Shown here: positions 12,737 through 29,694 of the stretch, in pieces
How positions within the stretch are numbered: position 1 is the stretch's first letter
How the letters are laid out: every line of letters begins with the position of its first letter
Assembly: GCF_040957575.1 (NCBI RefSeq)
Contig: NZ_CP162601.1
Coordinates: 1 to 64,000 of the forward strand
Origin: Vibrio sp. HB236076
GTDB lineage: Bacteria > Pseudomonadota > Gammaproteobacteria > Enterobacterales > Vibrionaceae
Direction: 5' to 3'
DNA: 64,000 nucleotides
Made by a program: the position numbers and the translations under genes
The notes under the pieces: generated by a model
Databases searched by the model: none
The model's input: only the letters and a program-made list of their open reading frames with translations
Told to the model about the DNA's origin: nothing

Positions 12737-12907
12737 ATGACCCATATCGATCGTTTAACGATTTATTCTGTGCTGTGTTTTATCACGGCGTGCTCACTGT
12801 TTATCGTGCCGATGAGCGGGGTATTTGCCTTGCCAATGATCGGATTATTGGCCGCCATTATTGGTATTTTAGTGGAAATGCACGACTGGCCTGGCTGGGA
12901 GTGTTAA
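12737..12907 (+). CDS. Small membrane protein of 56 residues
   Basis: Short open frame starting ATG ACC CAT with GAGG seven bases upstream, ending TAA. The product begins MTHIDRLTIYSV, has a hydrophobic stretch of about 40 residues that probably forms two membrane helices, and ends EMHDWPGWEC. No family recognised. The ribosome site, hydrophobic pattern and placement in a clean intergenic gap between tusA and a LysR gene support it. Confidence 0.6.
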   Translation: MTHIDRLTIYSVLCFITACSLFIVPMSGVFALPMIGLLAAIIGILVEMHDWPGWEC

Positions 12908-13043
12908 CCCGCGTTGATGCCGTGGTATCAATGACCTAGGTTTAACGTGACAACACGGATAATAGGTATACGGATATTAGGTATTTGGCGCTTTTTCCTC
13001 TACTCTATCTGCTCTTTGGTTGTGATTGTTCAAGGGTAGGTAG

Positions 13044-13988
13044 ATGGAAATAGAAGAGGTATATCGACGCGATCTCAACTTGCTGGTGGCGCTGCGCGTG
13101 CTTATCGAAGAAGGCAGCGTCAGCCGCGCTGCTACGCGATTAAACTTGAGTCAATCCGCGATGAGCCGTGTGTTAGCTCGCTTGCGAGTGTTACTCGATG
13201 ATCCATTGTTTACCCGCAATGGCCAGCGTCTGATGCCAACGGAAAAAGCACAGCAGATCAACCGACAGCTCTCTGCCCCTTTAGAGGCACTCAAACAGGT
13301 GCTTTCCCCGCAAGATTTCGATATTACCCAATATCAAGACACTTTTACCGTCGCGACGACCGATTACGCGATGCAAACCATCATGCCGTTTTCTTTGAGC
13401 CAAATGCAGCGCAGTGCACCTCAAGCCTCGTTTGAATTCGTGCCTTTAGACCAAGAGCGGTTGGCCGATCAGCTCAATCTCGAACAAGTTGACCTCGCCA
13501 TTGGTCGGGTACCCTCTTTATCGGCGCCTTTGCGTCATCAGGTCTTGGGTAAAGTTGGGGTGTCTTGTTTGGTCTCTCGCTCACACCCTTGTGCAGAAAA
13601 AACGCTGAGTTTGGATGATTATCTGGTATATCCCCATGCCATCATTGCGATCAGCGAAGGTGTGCATCGCTTGCTTGATGAGGCACTCGCTGCCTATGAA
13701 AAGCGCAACGTGGTGTTAAAAGCCTATTATTTACAAGCGGCTATTGCGCTGTTTGATAATTTGCCTTTAATTGTCACAGTGCCTGCTGATCTGGCCTATT
13801 TGTTGGCGGCTGATTATGACTTGGTCGTTAAGCCTTTGCCTTTTCACTTTGAACCTTTTGATTACTCAATGATCTGGCATGCTCGTCGTGATCACTCTCC
13901 GGCGCAAGTGTGGTTAAGAGAAAGTATTGAGCAAGAATGGGGGCGGCTGATGGCGAGGAGACAACAACTTGGGCTGAATAACCGCTAA
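13044..13988 (+). CDS. LysR-family transcriptional regulator
   Basis: A 314-residue LTTR with an N-terminal winged helix-turn-helix (about 10-68, motif GSVSRAATRLNLSQSAMSRVL) and a C-terminal substrate-binding fold. The opening DLNLLVALRVLIEEGSV resembles the NodD/LeuO/SyrM branch rather than the CysB branch. It faces acuI convergently, so the target is not obvious from a divergent gene. Effector unknown. Confidence 0.88.
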   Translation: MEIEEVYRRDLNLLVALRVLIEEGSVSRAATRLNLSQSAMSRVLARLRVLLDDPLFTRNGQRLMPTEKAQQINRQLSAPLEALKQVLSPQDFDITQYQDTFTVATTDYAMQTIMPFSLSQMQRSAPQASFEFVPLDQERLADQLNLEQVDLAIGRVPSLSAPLRHQVLGKVGVSCLVSRSHPCAEKTLSLDDYLVYPHAIIAISEGVHRLLDEALAAYEKRNVVLKAYYLQAAIALFDNLPLIVTVPADLAYLLAADYDLVVKPLPFHFEPFDYSMIWHARRDHSPAQVWLRESIEQEWGRLMARRQQLGLNNR

Positions 13989-14050
13989 TCAGCCCAAGTG
14001 AGTGACTGGGGCGCACCAATCATTAAGGTCGCACTTCCCAGCCTATGCAT

Positions 14051-15031
14051 TTACAGTTTGACGACCACTCGGCCAGTGAGTTGACCATCAATCAGGGTTT
14101 GAGCGTATTGCGGTGCCTGTTCAAGTTCAATTTCATGGCACGCCTGCTGATAATGGCTTTCTGGCAGCAGTTCGGCGAGTTTATTCCAAGCTTGCTCGCG
14201 TCGCTCAAGTGGGCAGTATACTGAGTCTACCCCTTGCAAACGGACATTGCGCAAAATAAACGGCATTACCGTGGTCGGAAGATCAAAACCACCGGCTAAA
14301 CCACAAGCGGCAACGGTTGCGCCGTATTGCATCTGACTGAGCAGTTTGGCTAATACTTTACTGCCAACGGTATCAATGGCACCGGCCCAACGTTGTTTTT
14401 CAAGTGGGCGGGCATCGTCAGTAAATTCACTTCGATCGATCACTTGGCTTGCACCGCGTTGTTCTAACCAAGTGCGGTTTTGTTCCGCGCGACCTGTCAC
14501 GGCAGTGACCTCAAAGCCGAGTTGAGTTAGCAAGCTAATCGCAACAGAGCCGACACCGCCACTGGCGCCAGTGACTAAAATAGGCCCCGATTGTGGCGTA
14601 ATGTTCGCATCGAGCAAAGCCTGGACACACAACATCGCGGTTAAACCTGCCGTACCAATTTTCATGGTTTGCTGCAAACTTAACCCCTGTGGTAGTGGTA
14701 CCAGCCAATCCGATTTAAGACGCGCTTTCTCCGCTAAACCGCCCCAATGCGTTTCACCAACGCCCCAACCGGTTAAGACCACTTTGTCTCCGGCTTTAAA
14801 ACGCTCGCTTTGCGAGTCGAGTACCGTACCCGATAAATCAATACCCGGAACCATGGGGAACTGACGCACTATTTTACCTGTGCCAGTAATCGCCATGCCA
14901 TCTTTGTAGTTGAGCGAGGAGTATTCAACGGCAACCGTTACATCGCCCTCAGGCAATTGCTGTTCATCAATAGACTCAATGTTGGCCAACGTTTTTTTGT
15001 CTTGCTGCGTGAGCAAAAGCGCTCTAAACAT
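14051..15031 (-). CDS. acuI: Acrylyl-CoA reductase AcuI/YhdH family
   Basis: NADPH-dependent zinc-free MDR-family reductase. Family members reduce acryloyl-CoA to propionyl-CoA. The 326-residue product starts MFRALLLTQQDKKT after a good ribosome site (GGAG). Seen: SSLNYKDGMAITGTGKI, PMVPGIDLSGTV, and the nucleotide-binding motif VTGASGGVGSVAISLL. A longer open frame from 15139 adds 36 residues without similarity to the family. It lies downstream of fadBA on the same strand but behind a terminator, and may detoxify an intermediate of odd-chain or DMSP-type metabolism. Confidence 0.9.
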   Translation of the reverse strand: MFRALLLTQQDKKTLANIESIDEQQLPEGDVTVAVEYSSLNYKDGMAITGTGKIVRQFPMVPGIDLSGTVLDSQSERFKAGDKVVLTGWGVGETHWGGLAEKARLKSDWLVPLPQGLSLQQTMKIGTAGLTAMLCVQALLDANITPQSGPILVTGASGGVGSVAISLLTQLGFEVTAVTGRAEQNRTWLEQRGASQVIDRSEFTDDARPLEKQRWAGAIDTVGSKVLAKLLSQMQYGATVAACGLAGGFDLPTTVMPFILRNVRLQGVDSVYCPLERREQAWNKLAELLPESHYQQACHEIELEQAPQYAQTLIDGQLTGRVVVKL

Positions 15032-15142
15032 AGTGATCTCCAAATTTAAGGTTGTCATTGGGACGTTTGAGACAGTGTAATCGCGTTTGGAGTATGATAA
15101 AAATGAAAAGATATCATTATTATTATGCGTCTTATACATAAT

Positions 15143-15180
15143 AAAACCTCAAAACAATGAGAGGGCCCACGGTTTTGAGG
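15143..15180 (-). terminator. Terminator after fadA
   Basis: GTTTTGAGG/CCTCAAAAC 9-bp stem (15147-15155 with 15172-15180) around a 16-nt loop, followed on the minus strand by TTTTATT. Separates fadBA from acuI. Confidence 0.75.
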
Positions 15181-15265
15181 TTGGGTATGAGTATGGTGAC
15201 TCTCCCGCAAATGAAAGGCGGTAATCCAATGTTGCTCATGTCTTACCGCTTATGGGTATTGTGTG

Positions 15266-18617
<3,352 letters not shown>

Positions 18618-18661
18618 GTTTATCTCCAAATCGGCTGTCGCTCAGGAAAAGGATTTTTATC

Positions 18662-18678
18662 ATCTGGTTAGACCAGTT
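18662..18678 (-). promoter_or_regulatory. FadR-type operator upstream of fadBA
   Basis: ATCTGGTTAGACCAGTT is a near-palindrome very close to the known FadR site at E. coli fadB (ATCTGGTACGACCAGAT). It lies 45 bp before the fadB start. A weaker second match, TGTGGTCTGACGG, follows at 18686-18698. Predicts repression relieved by long-chain acyl-CoA. Confidence 0.8.
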
Positions 18679-18817
18679 GATTTAGTGTGGTCTGACGGAA
18701 TAAAAAAAACAACACATTTAAGCAACATTTTATTAACAATGTGCACTGGCTCAGATCTCCGCTAGGTTTTATTTATCCTGTGCTACAATTGCTCGTTTGC
18801 GACAATAATGACTTTCA

Positions 18818-19453
18818 ATGATGAATACACAGCCCTACTTGATCCCTCTTGAACCTGTTGTGGCGCAAGAGGAAATAAAAAAAAGTTTGTTCATTACCTA
18901 TCTCGCTCATACGCCGAGCCATGAAAGTGCTAAGGCGTTTATCGAGCAGATCAAACACAAGCACAGTGACGCGAGACACAATTGCTGGGCTTATGTGGCA
19001 GGGCGCCCAGAAGATTCATTGCTGTGGGGGTTTAGTGATGATGGTGAACCATCGGGAACGGCGGGCAAGCCGATTTTGGCTCAGCTCAGTGGCTCTGGTG
19101 TCGGTGAGTTGTGCGCCGTGGTGACACGTTACTACGGCGGAATTCGCCTGGGGACGGGAGGGCTGGTAAAAGCGTATGGCGGCGGTGTGTCGCAAGCGTT
19201 GAAACAATTGAAAACGGTAGAGAAAAAGATAACGACTTTGTTAGCCTTGCAGTTAGACTATAGTTTGGTTCCTTTGATACAGTCGATTATGGCTTCATAT
19301 CAAGCGGTGGAACAAAAAGCGAACTACGGGGCTGATGTCAACTTTGTGATTGAAATCGAACAACAGCAAGTTGATGAGTTTACCCAAGTGGTGATCAATA
19401 AAACCAGTGCTAAAGTGGTGGTTACTCCGTTAAATTTGAATTCCGTAGACTGA
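18818..19453 (+). CDS. yigZ: IMPACT/YigZ family protein
   Basis: A 211-residue member of the YigZ/IMPACT family (UPF0029), linked in eukaryotes to translation control; the bacterial role is unclear. The signature DDGEPSGTAGKPIL and the following VVTRYYGGIRLGTGGLVKAY are present, then a C-terminal ferredoxin-like domain. Two adjacent ATG codons (18818, 18821) are possible. Placed before trkH and hemG, as in E. coli and vibrios, 22 bp from trkH. Confidence 0.93.
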   Translation: MMNTQPYLIPLEPVVAQEEIKKSLFITYLAHTPSHESAKAFIEQIKHKHSDARHNCWAYVAGRPEDSLLWGFSDDGEPSGTAGKPILAQLSGSGVGELCAVVTRYYGGIRLGTGGLVKAYGGGVSQALKQLKTVEKKITTLLALQLDYSLVPLIQSIMASYQAVEQKANYGADVNFVIEIEQQQVDEFTQVVINKTSAKVVVTPLNLNSVD

Positions 19454-19475
19454 ATTACAAGGACGTCATCAAGAC

Positions 19476-20936
19476 ATGCAATTTCGCTCGATCATTCGCA
19501 TTGTAGGCCTGTTACTTGCCTTATTTAGCCTCTCAATGTTAGTGCCATCCCTCGTTGCACTTATTTACCGCGACGGCGCGGGTGTCGCGTTTGTCAGTAC
19601 CTTTTTTGTGTTAATTGCTTGTGGCTTTTTGTGCTGGTTTCCCAACCGCCGTTGTAAGCACGAGCTTAAAGCAAGAGATGGCTTTTTAATTGTCGTGTTA
19701 TTTTGGACCGTTCTTGGCAGTGCGGGTTCCTTGCCTTTTTTATTAGCAGAACAGCCAGATGTTTCAGTCACCGATGCTTTTTTTGAGTCCTTTTCTGCCT
19801 TAACCACGACCGGGGCGACGGTATTGGTTGGCCTAGACGGACTGCCTAAGGCGATACTGTTCTATCGTCAGCTATTGCAGTGGTTTGGCGGGATGGGGAT
19901 CATTGTTTTGGCGGTCGCCATTTTACCGGTTCTTGGTATCGGGGGGATGCAGCTCTACCGCGCAGAGATCCCTGGCCCAGTAAAAGACAGTAAAATGACC
20001 CCGCGTATTGCCGAAACGGCGAAAGCGCTTTGGTATATTTACCTTGGGTTGACCGTTCTGTGTGCGTTGGCTTTTTGGCTCGCTGGGATGTCAGTGTTTG
20101 ATGCCATCAGTCACAGCTTTTCGACCATCGCCATTGGTGGCTTCTCAACACACGATGCGAGCATGGGCTATTTTGATAGTTTTGCCATCAATATGATTAC
20201 CGTCGTGTTTTTGTTAATTTCCGCTTGTAATTACTCGCTGCACTTTGCGGCTTTCTCTAATGGTGGTGTACACCCAAAGTATTATTGGCGCGACCCTGAA
20301 TTTCGTGCGTTTATGTTTATTCAGTTGGCGGTCTTTTTGGTGTGCTTTTTGGTTTTGCTATCTAATGTGAGTGTCGGACAAAGTTGGTTTGACACTTTTG
20401 ACCAAGCGTTATTTCAAAGTGTCTCTATTTCTACAACGGCGGGCTTTACCACTTCTGGGTTCTACGAGTGGCCACTGTTTTTACCCGTTCTTTTGTTATT
20501 TGCTTCTTTTATTGGCGGTTGCGGCGGCTCGGCGGGAGGCGGTATGAAAGTGATCCGAATTTTACTGTTGACCTTACAAGGGGCACGTGAAATGAAGCGG
20601 CTAGTACACCCAAGAGCGGTTTATACGATTAAAATTGGTGGTGCTGCACTCCCGCAACGCGTTGTTGATGCGGTGTGGGGCTTTTTTTCGGCTTATGCCT
20701 TGGTCTTTGTGGTTTGTATGCTCGCCTTGATTGCGACAGGAATGGATGAACTCAGTGCCTTCTCTGCCGTTGCTGCGACACTGAATAATTTGGGCCCAGG
20801 TTTAGAAGAGGTGGCGGTTCACTTTGCCAATGTCAACGATACTGCCAAATGGGTGTTGGTGGTTTCAATGTTATTTGGCCGTCTTGAGGTCTTTACCTTA
20901 TTGATACTGCTAACGCCGACCTTTTGGCGTAACTAG
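19476..20936 (+). CDS. trkH: Trk potassium uptake channel TrkH
   Basis: Membrane pore of the Trk K+ uptake system, gated by TrkA. The 486-residue product has ten or so membrane segments and the four pore loops of the SKT family: TTTGATVLVG, STIAIGGFSTHD, SISTTAGFTTSGF and ATLNNLGPG, each with its filter glycine. A glycine-rich gating loop (GGCGGSAGGGMK) precedes the last part. Probably in one transcript with yigZ and hemG. Confidence 0.97.
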   Translation: MQFRSIIRIVGLLLALFSLSMLVPSLVALIYRDGAGVAFVSTFFVLIACGFLCWFPNRRCKHELKARDGFLIVVLFWTVLGSAGSLPFLLAEQPDVSVTDAFFESFSALTTTGATVLVGLDGLPKAILFYRQLLQWFGGMGIIVLAVAILPVLGIGGMQLYRAEIPGPVKDSKMTPRIAETAKALWYIYLGLTVLCALAFWLAGMSVFDAISHSFSTIAIGGFSTHDASMGYFDSFAINMITVVFLLISACNYSLHFAAFSNGGVHPKYYWRDPEFRAFMFIQLAVFLVCFLVLLSNVSVGQSWFDTFDQALFQSVSISTTAGFTTSGFYEWPLFLPVLLLFASFIGGCGGSAGGGMKVIRILLLTLQGAREMKRLVHPRAVYTIKIGGAALPQRVVDAVWGFFSAYALVFVVCMLALIATGMDELSAFSAVAATLNNLGPGLEEVAVHFANVNDTAKWVLVVSMLFGRLEVFTLLILLTPTFWRN

Positions 20937-20998
20937 GCAGCGCTGCTTTATTCAATACTTTTATTTCTTACCTATTTATCGATCCACAAGGCGGTATC

Positions 20999-21532
20999 AT
21001 GAAAAAGGCGATTTTGCTTTACTCATCGCGAGAAGGACAAACGACAAAAATTTTACAGTTTATCGCGACAAAAATGTCGGGCTATCAATGTGAGCTGCTC
21101 GATCTACACCAAGTTGGCAGCGACGTGACGTGGGCGGATTACGATAAAATCTTGGTGGCGGCTTCGATTCGCTACGGAAAATTCAACCCTGCTTTGTATC
21201 AATTTATCGAGCAGCACCACAAGGCATTAATTGAAGGGCATGCGGCTTTTGTGTGTGTTAATTTAACGGCACGCAAAGAAGACGAAGGCAAAGACACACC
21301 AGAAGGCAGTGCCTATGTACAAACCTTCTTGAAGCGTTCCCAATGGCAGCCAGATACCATCGGCGTTTTTGCTGGGGCGCTGCAATATCCTAAATATCGT
21401 TGGTTTGACCGCATTATGATTCGATTCATTATGTCGATGACTGGCGGAGAAACCGATACCAGTAAACCCTTCGTCGAATATACGAACTGGAATAAAGTGG
21501 AAAAGTTCGCTTTATCCTTCGCTCAAGACTAG
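20999..21532 (+). CDS. hemG: Protoporphyrinogen IX dehydrogenase HemG
   Basis: Flavodoxin-like menaquinone/quinone-coupled oxidase of the penultimate heme step. The 177 residues begin with the FMN-binding loop ILLYSSREGQTTKI and contain the family insert VCVNLTARKEDEGKDTPE. Located between trkH and an rRNA operon exactly as in E. coli (hemG-rrnA). Confidence 0.95.
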   Translation: MKKAILLYSSREGQTTKILQFIATKMSGYQCELLDLHQVGSDVTWADYDKILVAASIRYGKFNPALYQFIEQHHKALIEGHAAFVCVNLTARKEDEGKDTPEGSAYVQTFLKRSQWQPDTIGVFAGALQYPKYRWFDRIMIRFIMSMTGGETDTSKPFVEYTNWNKVEKFALSFAQD

Positions 21533-21610
21533 CTTTTCGTATGGCTTTTGAGCACTTCGCTTTACTTTTGCCCACTTGGTGCAAAAAGTCGTAAAAAAGC
21601 GCATTTTGTG

Positions 21611-21639
21611 CTTGCTAACTTTTCGCTCTTCCCTATAAT
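21611..21639 (+). promoter_or_regulatory. rRNA operon promoter P1
   Basis: CTTGCT/TTGCTA -35 near 21611 and a perfect TATAAT at 21634-21639, followed by the GC-rich discriminator GCGCATCCACTGACACGGC, nearly identical to E. coli rrn P1. Implies ppGpp/DksA and NTP control. Confidence 0.88.
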
Positions 21640-21738
21640 GCGCATCCACTGACACGGCAAAGCGAGATGCTTAAACGCCAAATCAGAAGGACGGTTTTAA
21701 GCGTGTTTCACTCTTAAGAAAAAAGTTTCAAAAAGTGT

Positions 21739-21766
21739 TTGACACAGAAACTTAAATCGCTAAAAT
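21739..21766 (+). promoter_or_regulatory. rRNA operon promoter P2
   Basis: Perfect TTGACA (21739-21744), 16-bp spacer, TAAAAT (21761-21766), about 120 bp after P1, the usual P1-P2 spacing. Confidence 0.8.
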
Positions 21767-21800
21767 GGCCGTCCACTTCGAGGGAAAGCCTTGAAGCAAA

Positions 21801-21815
21801 GCTCTTTAACAATTT
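21801..21815 (+). promoter_or_regulatory. boxA antitermination site, leader
   Basis: GCTCTTTAACAATTT matches the rrn boxA that binds NusB/NusE. A second copy lies in the 16S-23S spacer at 23884-23898. Confidence 0.9.
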
Positions 21816-22005
21816 AAACACTATCAATCTGTGTGGGCACTCGTTGATGATAATCAATAGATTCTTAGGAATCACATTGGTTTCAATGAACTGAGTGACC
21901 AAACGAGTCGAAAGACTTGGCACAGTCAATTCACAGTCCTTATTCGGCAACGAATAAAGAATGTAATCAGTATTCATTGAGCCGCTCGAAAGAGCACAAA
22001 AACTT

Positions 22006-23557
<1,552 letters not shown>

Positions 23558-23620
23558 TACGAAAGATTATCTTTCGATGCGTGTCCACACAGATTGATAG
23601 GGTTTAAAGTAAAGAGAAAT

Positions 23621-23697
23621 GGGTCTGTAGCTCAGCTGGTTAGAGCGCTCGCCTGATAAGCGGGAGGTCGGTGGTTCAAGTCCACTCAGACCCACCA
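23621..23697 (+). tRNA. tRNA-Ile (GAT)
   Basis: 77 nt with encoded CCA, anticodon GAT in CTGATAAG; in the 16S-23S spacer. Confidence 0.97.
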
Positions 23698-23731
23698 CTA
23701 TCTTTTCCCAGAGATAGGGGTCGATTTCATT

Positions 23732-23807
23732 GGGGCTATAGCTCAGCTGGGAGAGCGCCTGCCTTGCACGCAGGAGGTCTGCGGTTCGATCCCGCATAGC
23801 TCCACCA
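23732..23807 (+). tRNA. tRNA-Ala (TGC)
   Basis: 76 nt with encoded CCA, anticodon TGC in CTTGCACG; second spacer tRNA. Confidence 0.97.
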
Positions 23808-23883
23808 TCTTTAAGCACATTGCTGCGATAAGCAGAAATGAGTGTGTTTAAAAATGGTTTCTCTTTCATTAGAAAGACAATCA

Positions 23884-23898
23884 TGCTCTTTAACAATT
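23884..23898 (+). promoter_or_regulatory. boxA antitermination site, 16S-23S spacer
   Basis: TGCTCTTTAACAATT, identical in core to the leader boxA, between tRNA-Ala and 23S. Confidence 0.88.
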
Positions 23899-24130
23899 TG
23901 GAAAGCTGACAAAACAATCTCTTTGAGATTGTTTGTAAAAGTTCTCAATTATCTCTTTAAGAGATAACCAACACACAATCAAGTGTTCTTGGGAAAGCAT
24001 AGTAATATGTTTTCAAAATTGAGTCCGGCAATATCGAGTTCGTGACATGTATAAAAACACGAACACACCTTGGTGACTAACCGCTTTACTTGTAAAGCAC
24101 ATCAACTCAAAAGACTCTTTTGGGTTGTAT

Positions 24131-27021
<2,891 letters not shown>

Positions 27022-27134
27022 ACAACACCTAAAGGGTTTTTATCGGACTCGATAAAGAAACTTGATTGTGTCGAGAACACAAACAGCTTTCCAGATTTTG
27101 TTATCTTGCCTAACGGCAAGATAACGCCATATTT

Positions 27135-27254
27135 TGCTTGGCGACCATAGCATTTTGGACCCACCTGACTCCATGCCGAACTCAGAAGTGAAACAAAATT
27201 GCGCCGATGGTAGTGTGGGGCTTCCCCATGTGAGAGTAGGACATCGCCAGGCTT
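27135..27254 (+). rRNA. 5S ribosomal RNA
   Basis: 120 nt beginning TGCTTGGCGACCATAGC and ending CATCGCCAGGCTT; the two ends pair. Confidence 0.96.
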
Positions 27255-27334
27255 TGATATTCCTTCTTGATGTATCAAGAAGACACAAGCTAAAGCATGT
27301 AAAGTAAGACTTTAGACTGTGAACAATTTGTAGT

Positions 27335-27411
27335 GGAGCGGTAGTTCAGTTGGTTAGAATACCGGCCTGTCACGCCGGGGGTCGCGGGTTCGAGTCCCGT
27401 CCGCTCCGCCA
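27335..27411 (+). tRNA. tRNA-Asp (GTC)
   Basis: 77 nt with encoded CCA; anticodon GTC in CTGTCACG. Distal tRNA of the rRNA operon, as in E. coli rrnC. Confidence 0.97.
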
Positions 27412-27420
27412 CTCAATTTT

Positions 27421-27498
<78 letters not shown>

Positions 27499-27517
27499 AT
27501 TTCCCTTAGGGGATATG

Positions 27518-27546
27518 AAAAGCCTCAACTTCGGTTGAGGCTTTTT
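27518..27546 (+). terminator. Terminator after tRNA-Trp (island-borne)
   Basis: AAAAGCCTCAAC-TTCG-GTTGAGGCTTTT, a 12-bp stem with UUCG loop and T run. It lies inside the island, just past attL, and replaces the original operon terminator, now displaced to 32692-32721. Confidence 0.93.
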
Positions 27547-28271
27547 GCCATCTAGTATTATGAAAAATAGACAGTTTCAGATCTCTTGTCTATCAACCCC
27601 ATCAAAAGTCTATCAGAAGCGCTCATAAAGCCTCTCCAAAACACTTCCGGTACATATCCTGCACTTTCAGCTTCAACCTCGTGGTGAGCTATACAGCTAT
27701 TAATAGAGCTTGCCGGCTACCTAGGTGAATATTGCCAACAAACACCTTTCATAGAAATTCGCGACTGGTATGGTCTATATCCGGTCACGATATACTACAG
27801 ATCTGGTGAGCGAGACGAGTTCATATCCCACTGTTCTTTAGTCGATAGAGCTAGGACATATCGACACTCATCAGACGGTGCGCTACGGGGCGTCGTTTAT
27901 ATGGTTTACCTTTATCCGAGTCGTTCGGGGTATCCGGAGATAAATTTCAGTCTTTGTTATAGCAATGTAGGAGTGTTGCCGATGTTTGTTTATTGATGTT
28001 GTGGTGATGATTAGAAGTGTGATTACAACGCTAAGCGACACGAGAATGACGGCAACATACTATTGCTAAAGACTAGGTTTGATATGTATCTATGAAGTCT
28101 TATAAGTCAATTGCTTGTTCTGAGTGTGGGTTACTATAGGAGATATGTACTTAGGTAATTGAGTGAATGTTTATTGACCTCGTTCAGCTATTCAAACAGT
28201 ATGTAACCTATTGAGTAATCAATTCAGAAGTTGAAAAAAGTTATCTGTGTATAGTTTGGTTGGTGGGTAAT
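27547..28271. other. Island left flank without an intact gene
   Basis: About 725 bp. No integrase, excisionase or known RNA was recognised. Two open stretches without a plausible start were found: plus strand 27688-27996 (about 102 codons, containing PFIEIRDWYGLYPVTIYYRS) and minus strand 27716-27558 (about 52 codons, ending ESAGYVPEVFWRGF and then DRLLMGLIDKR). They read like ends of larger proteins. The part from 28000 to 28271 is AT-rich and probably carries the promoter of the next gene. Confidence 0.4.
27688..27996 (+). pseudogene. Possible C-terminal gene remnant
   Basis: Open from a TGA at 27685 to a TGA at 27994 with no ATG, GTG or TTG with a ribosome site near its beginning. The translation has a protein-like composition (for example LIELAGYLGEYCQQTPFIEI and GVVYMVYLYPSRSGYPEINF), with many aromatic and beta-type residues. 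No family recognised. It may be the tail of a gene whose front was lost by deletion, or chance. Confidence 0.25.
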
Positions 28272-29612
28272 ATGAGAAAAGTGATAAATAGCTTAAAACA
28301 GCTTGAACTCGAGTTAGAACCGTTCCGGGAAGGATACCTCTTTCGTGGACAAGTAAAGCATTATCCCGACGAATCTGGCAATACAAATATACCGACATCT
28401 TTTAGCAGACACGGCTGCATTCCACCGATAATGTTTAAGTGGACCCATTATGCCAAAGCGATGATAAGAGCATTTTCCGGTGCTAACTATTTCGATATCG
28501 ACTTTGAGATCTCTCAAGCTATCCTTCAGCATTACGGATGGCGTTCATTCTATGTTGATCTAACTAAATCCCCTCAAATAGCTGCTTGGTTTGCATCAAA
28601 TGTTTTTGAAGAAAAAAAGTCTATTCATATGTGTGAAGACTTAGACGAAAACCCAGTTTGGTTGGTTCACAAGACAGCTAAATATACCGAGAGCTCAAGT
28701 ACAGGACATATCTATGTTATAGACCTACTTGCGCTAAGTACTCTGGGTATCAAAGTCCATGACTTAACTCTATTACAAGGGGATGAAGGGAAGTTAAGGT
28801 TTCATGCTCAACAGGCTTGTCTAGTGGGAAACTTAGACCATAACCTCCCTTACGAAACGATAGCTGCGCATTTTGAAGTACCAGCAAAAATCTTGCGCGA
28901 ATTTTATCAGGATAGTGGAATTTCTGAGTTGTCAGATGTATTCCCTCATAAAAATGAAGATTTTATTTTAAGTTCTCTTCTCAATTTACCCTGGGAAAGT
29001 GTTCCTGTGGATAGTCCGATACCTGCTTTTAAGCGAGGCTTGGAACTACCGGACTATGAAGCAAAGTTAGTCAAACATCTTCCGCCTAATATAGCGCTAT
29101 ACAGTGATTTTTGGTTGTCTGACAACAGGGGGGAAGAAGATAATCCTTTTAAAAACATAATCTTCTACAAAATGTCGCAGTTCGTTTATTATGCTAATAC
29201 AAATGAACGGTTTGAACTCGATCGCGTTACTGAGTTACTTCAAAGTGAAGGTGAATTTGTAATTGAACTCGATAGTTTGATTAAAGTTATTGAGAATCAT
29301 GACGTCTATGAGTATGAAAAGGGTATTCATGTTCGCATGGATGATGATGGATACATTTGGGTTTCTGGATTGGTTATCGAGCATCCCTGTAATGTTGTTA
29401 GTGGGGTCGGTGTAAATCAGGGTTGGTGCTATAAAGTAGAAGGCGTTAACTGGAATAGTGTGAAGCATCCCCAGTTGTGCCCTTGTAATAATGATTTAAG
29501 GCATCAGTTACATTTTTCAATGCTGCGACACTTGAATGAGTCATTAGAAACAGATAATTTCAAGATAGAGAACCCCTTATGCTACCGAGATAAGGACTGC
29601 AGCGTTAGATAA
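28272..29612 (+). CDS. FRG domain-containing protein
   Basis: A 446-residue soluble protein with an N-terminal FRG domain: FRGQ at 24-27, QHYGW at 86-90, DLTKSP at 96-101 and AAWFA at 104-108. The function of FRG domains is not settled; they recur in mobile and defence loci. The C-terminal 300 residues are not recognised; they are acidic and include a Cys/His cluster near the end (PQLCPCNND). No membrane segment or signal peptide. An upstream TTG would add four residues; the ATG with GGTGGG before it was preferred. First gene of the island. Confidence 0.8.
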   Translation: MRKVINSLKQLELELEPFREGYLFRGQVKHYPDESGNTNIPTSFSRHGCIPPIMFKWTHYAKAMIRAFSGANYFDIDFEISQAILQHYGWRSFYVDLTKSPQIAAWFASNVFEEKKSIHMCEDLDENPVWLVHKTAKYTESSSTGHIYVIDLLALSTLGIKVHDLTLLQGDEGKLRFHAQQACLVGNLDHNLPYETIAAHFEVPAKILREFYQDSGISELSDVFPHKNEDFILSSLLNLPWESVPVDSPIPAFKRGLELPDYEAKLVKHLPPNIALYSDFWLSDNRGEEDNPFKNIIFYKMSQFVYYANTNERFELDRVTELLQSEGEFVIELDSLIKVIENHDVYEYEKGIHVRMDDDGYIWVSGLVIEHPCNVVSGVGVNQGWCYKVEGVNWNSVKHPQLCPCNNDLRHQLHFSMLRHLNESLETDNFKIENPLCYRDKDCSVR

Positions 29613-29694
29613 TAACAGTATTAACTTAAATTGCTGATATATATGAAGATGTTAATTTACACTTAAATCTGATCCACGAGGTCATTACGATAAG

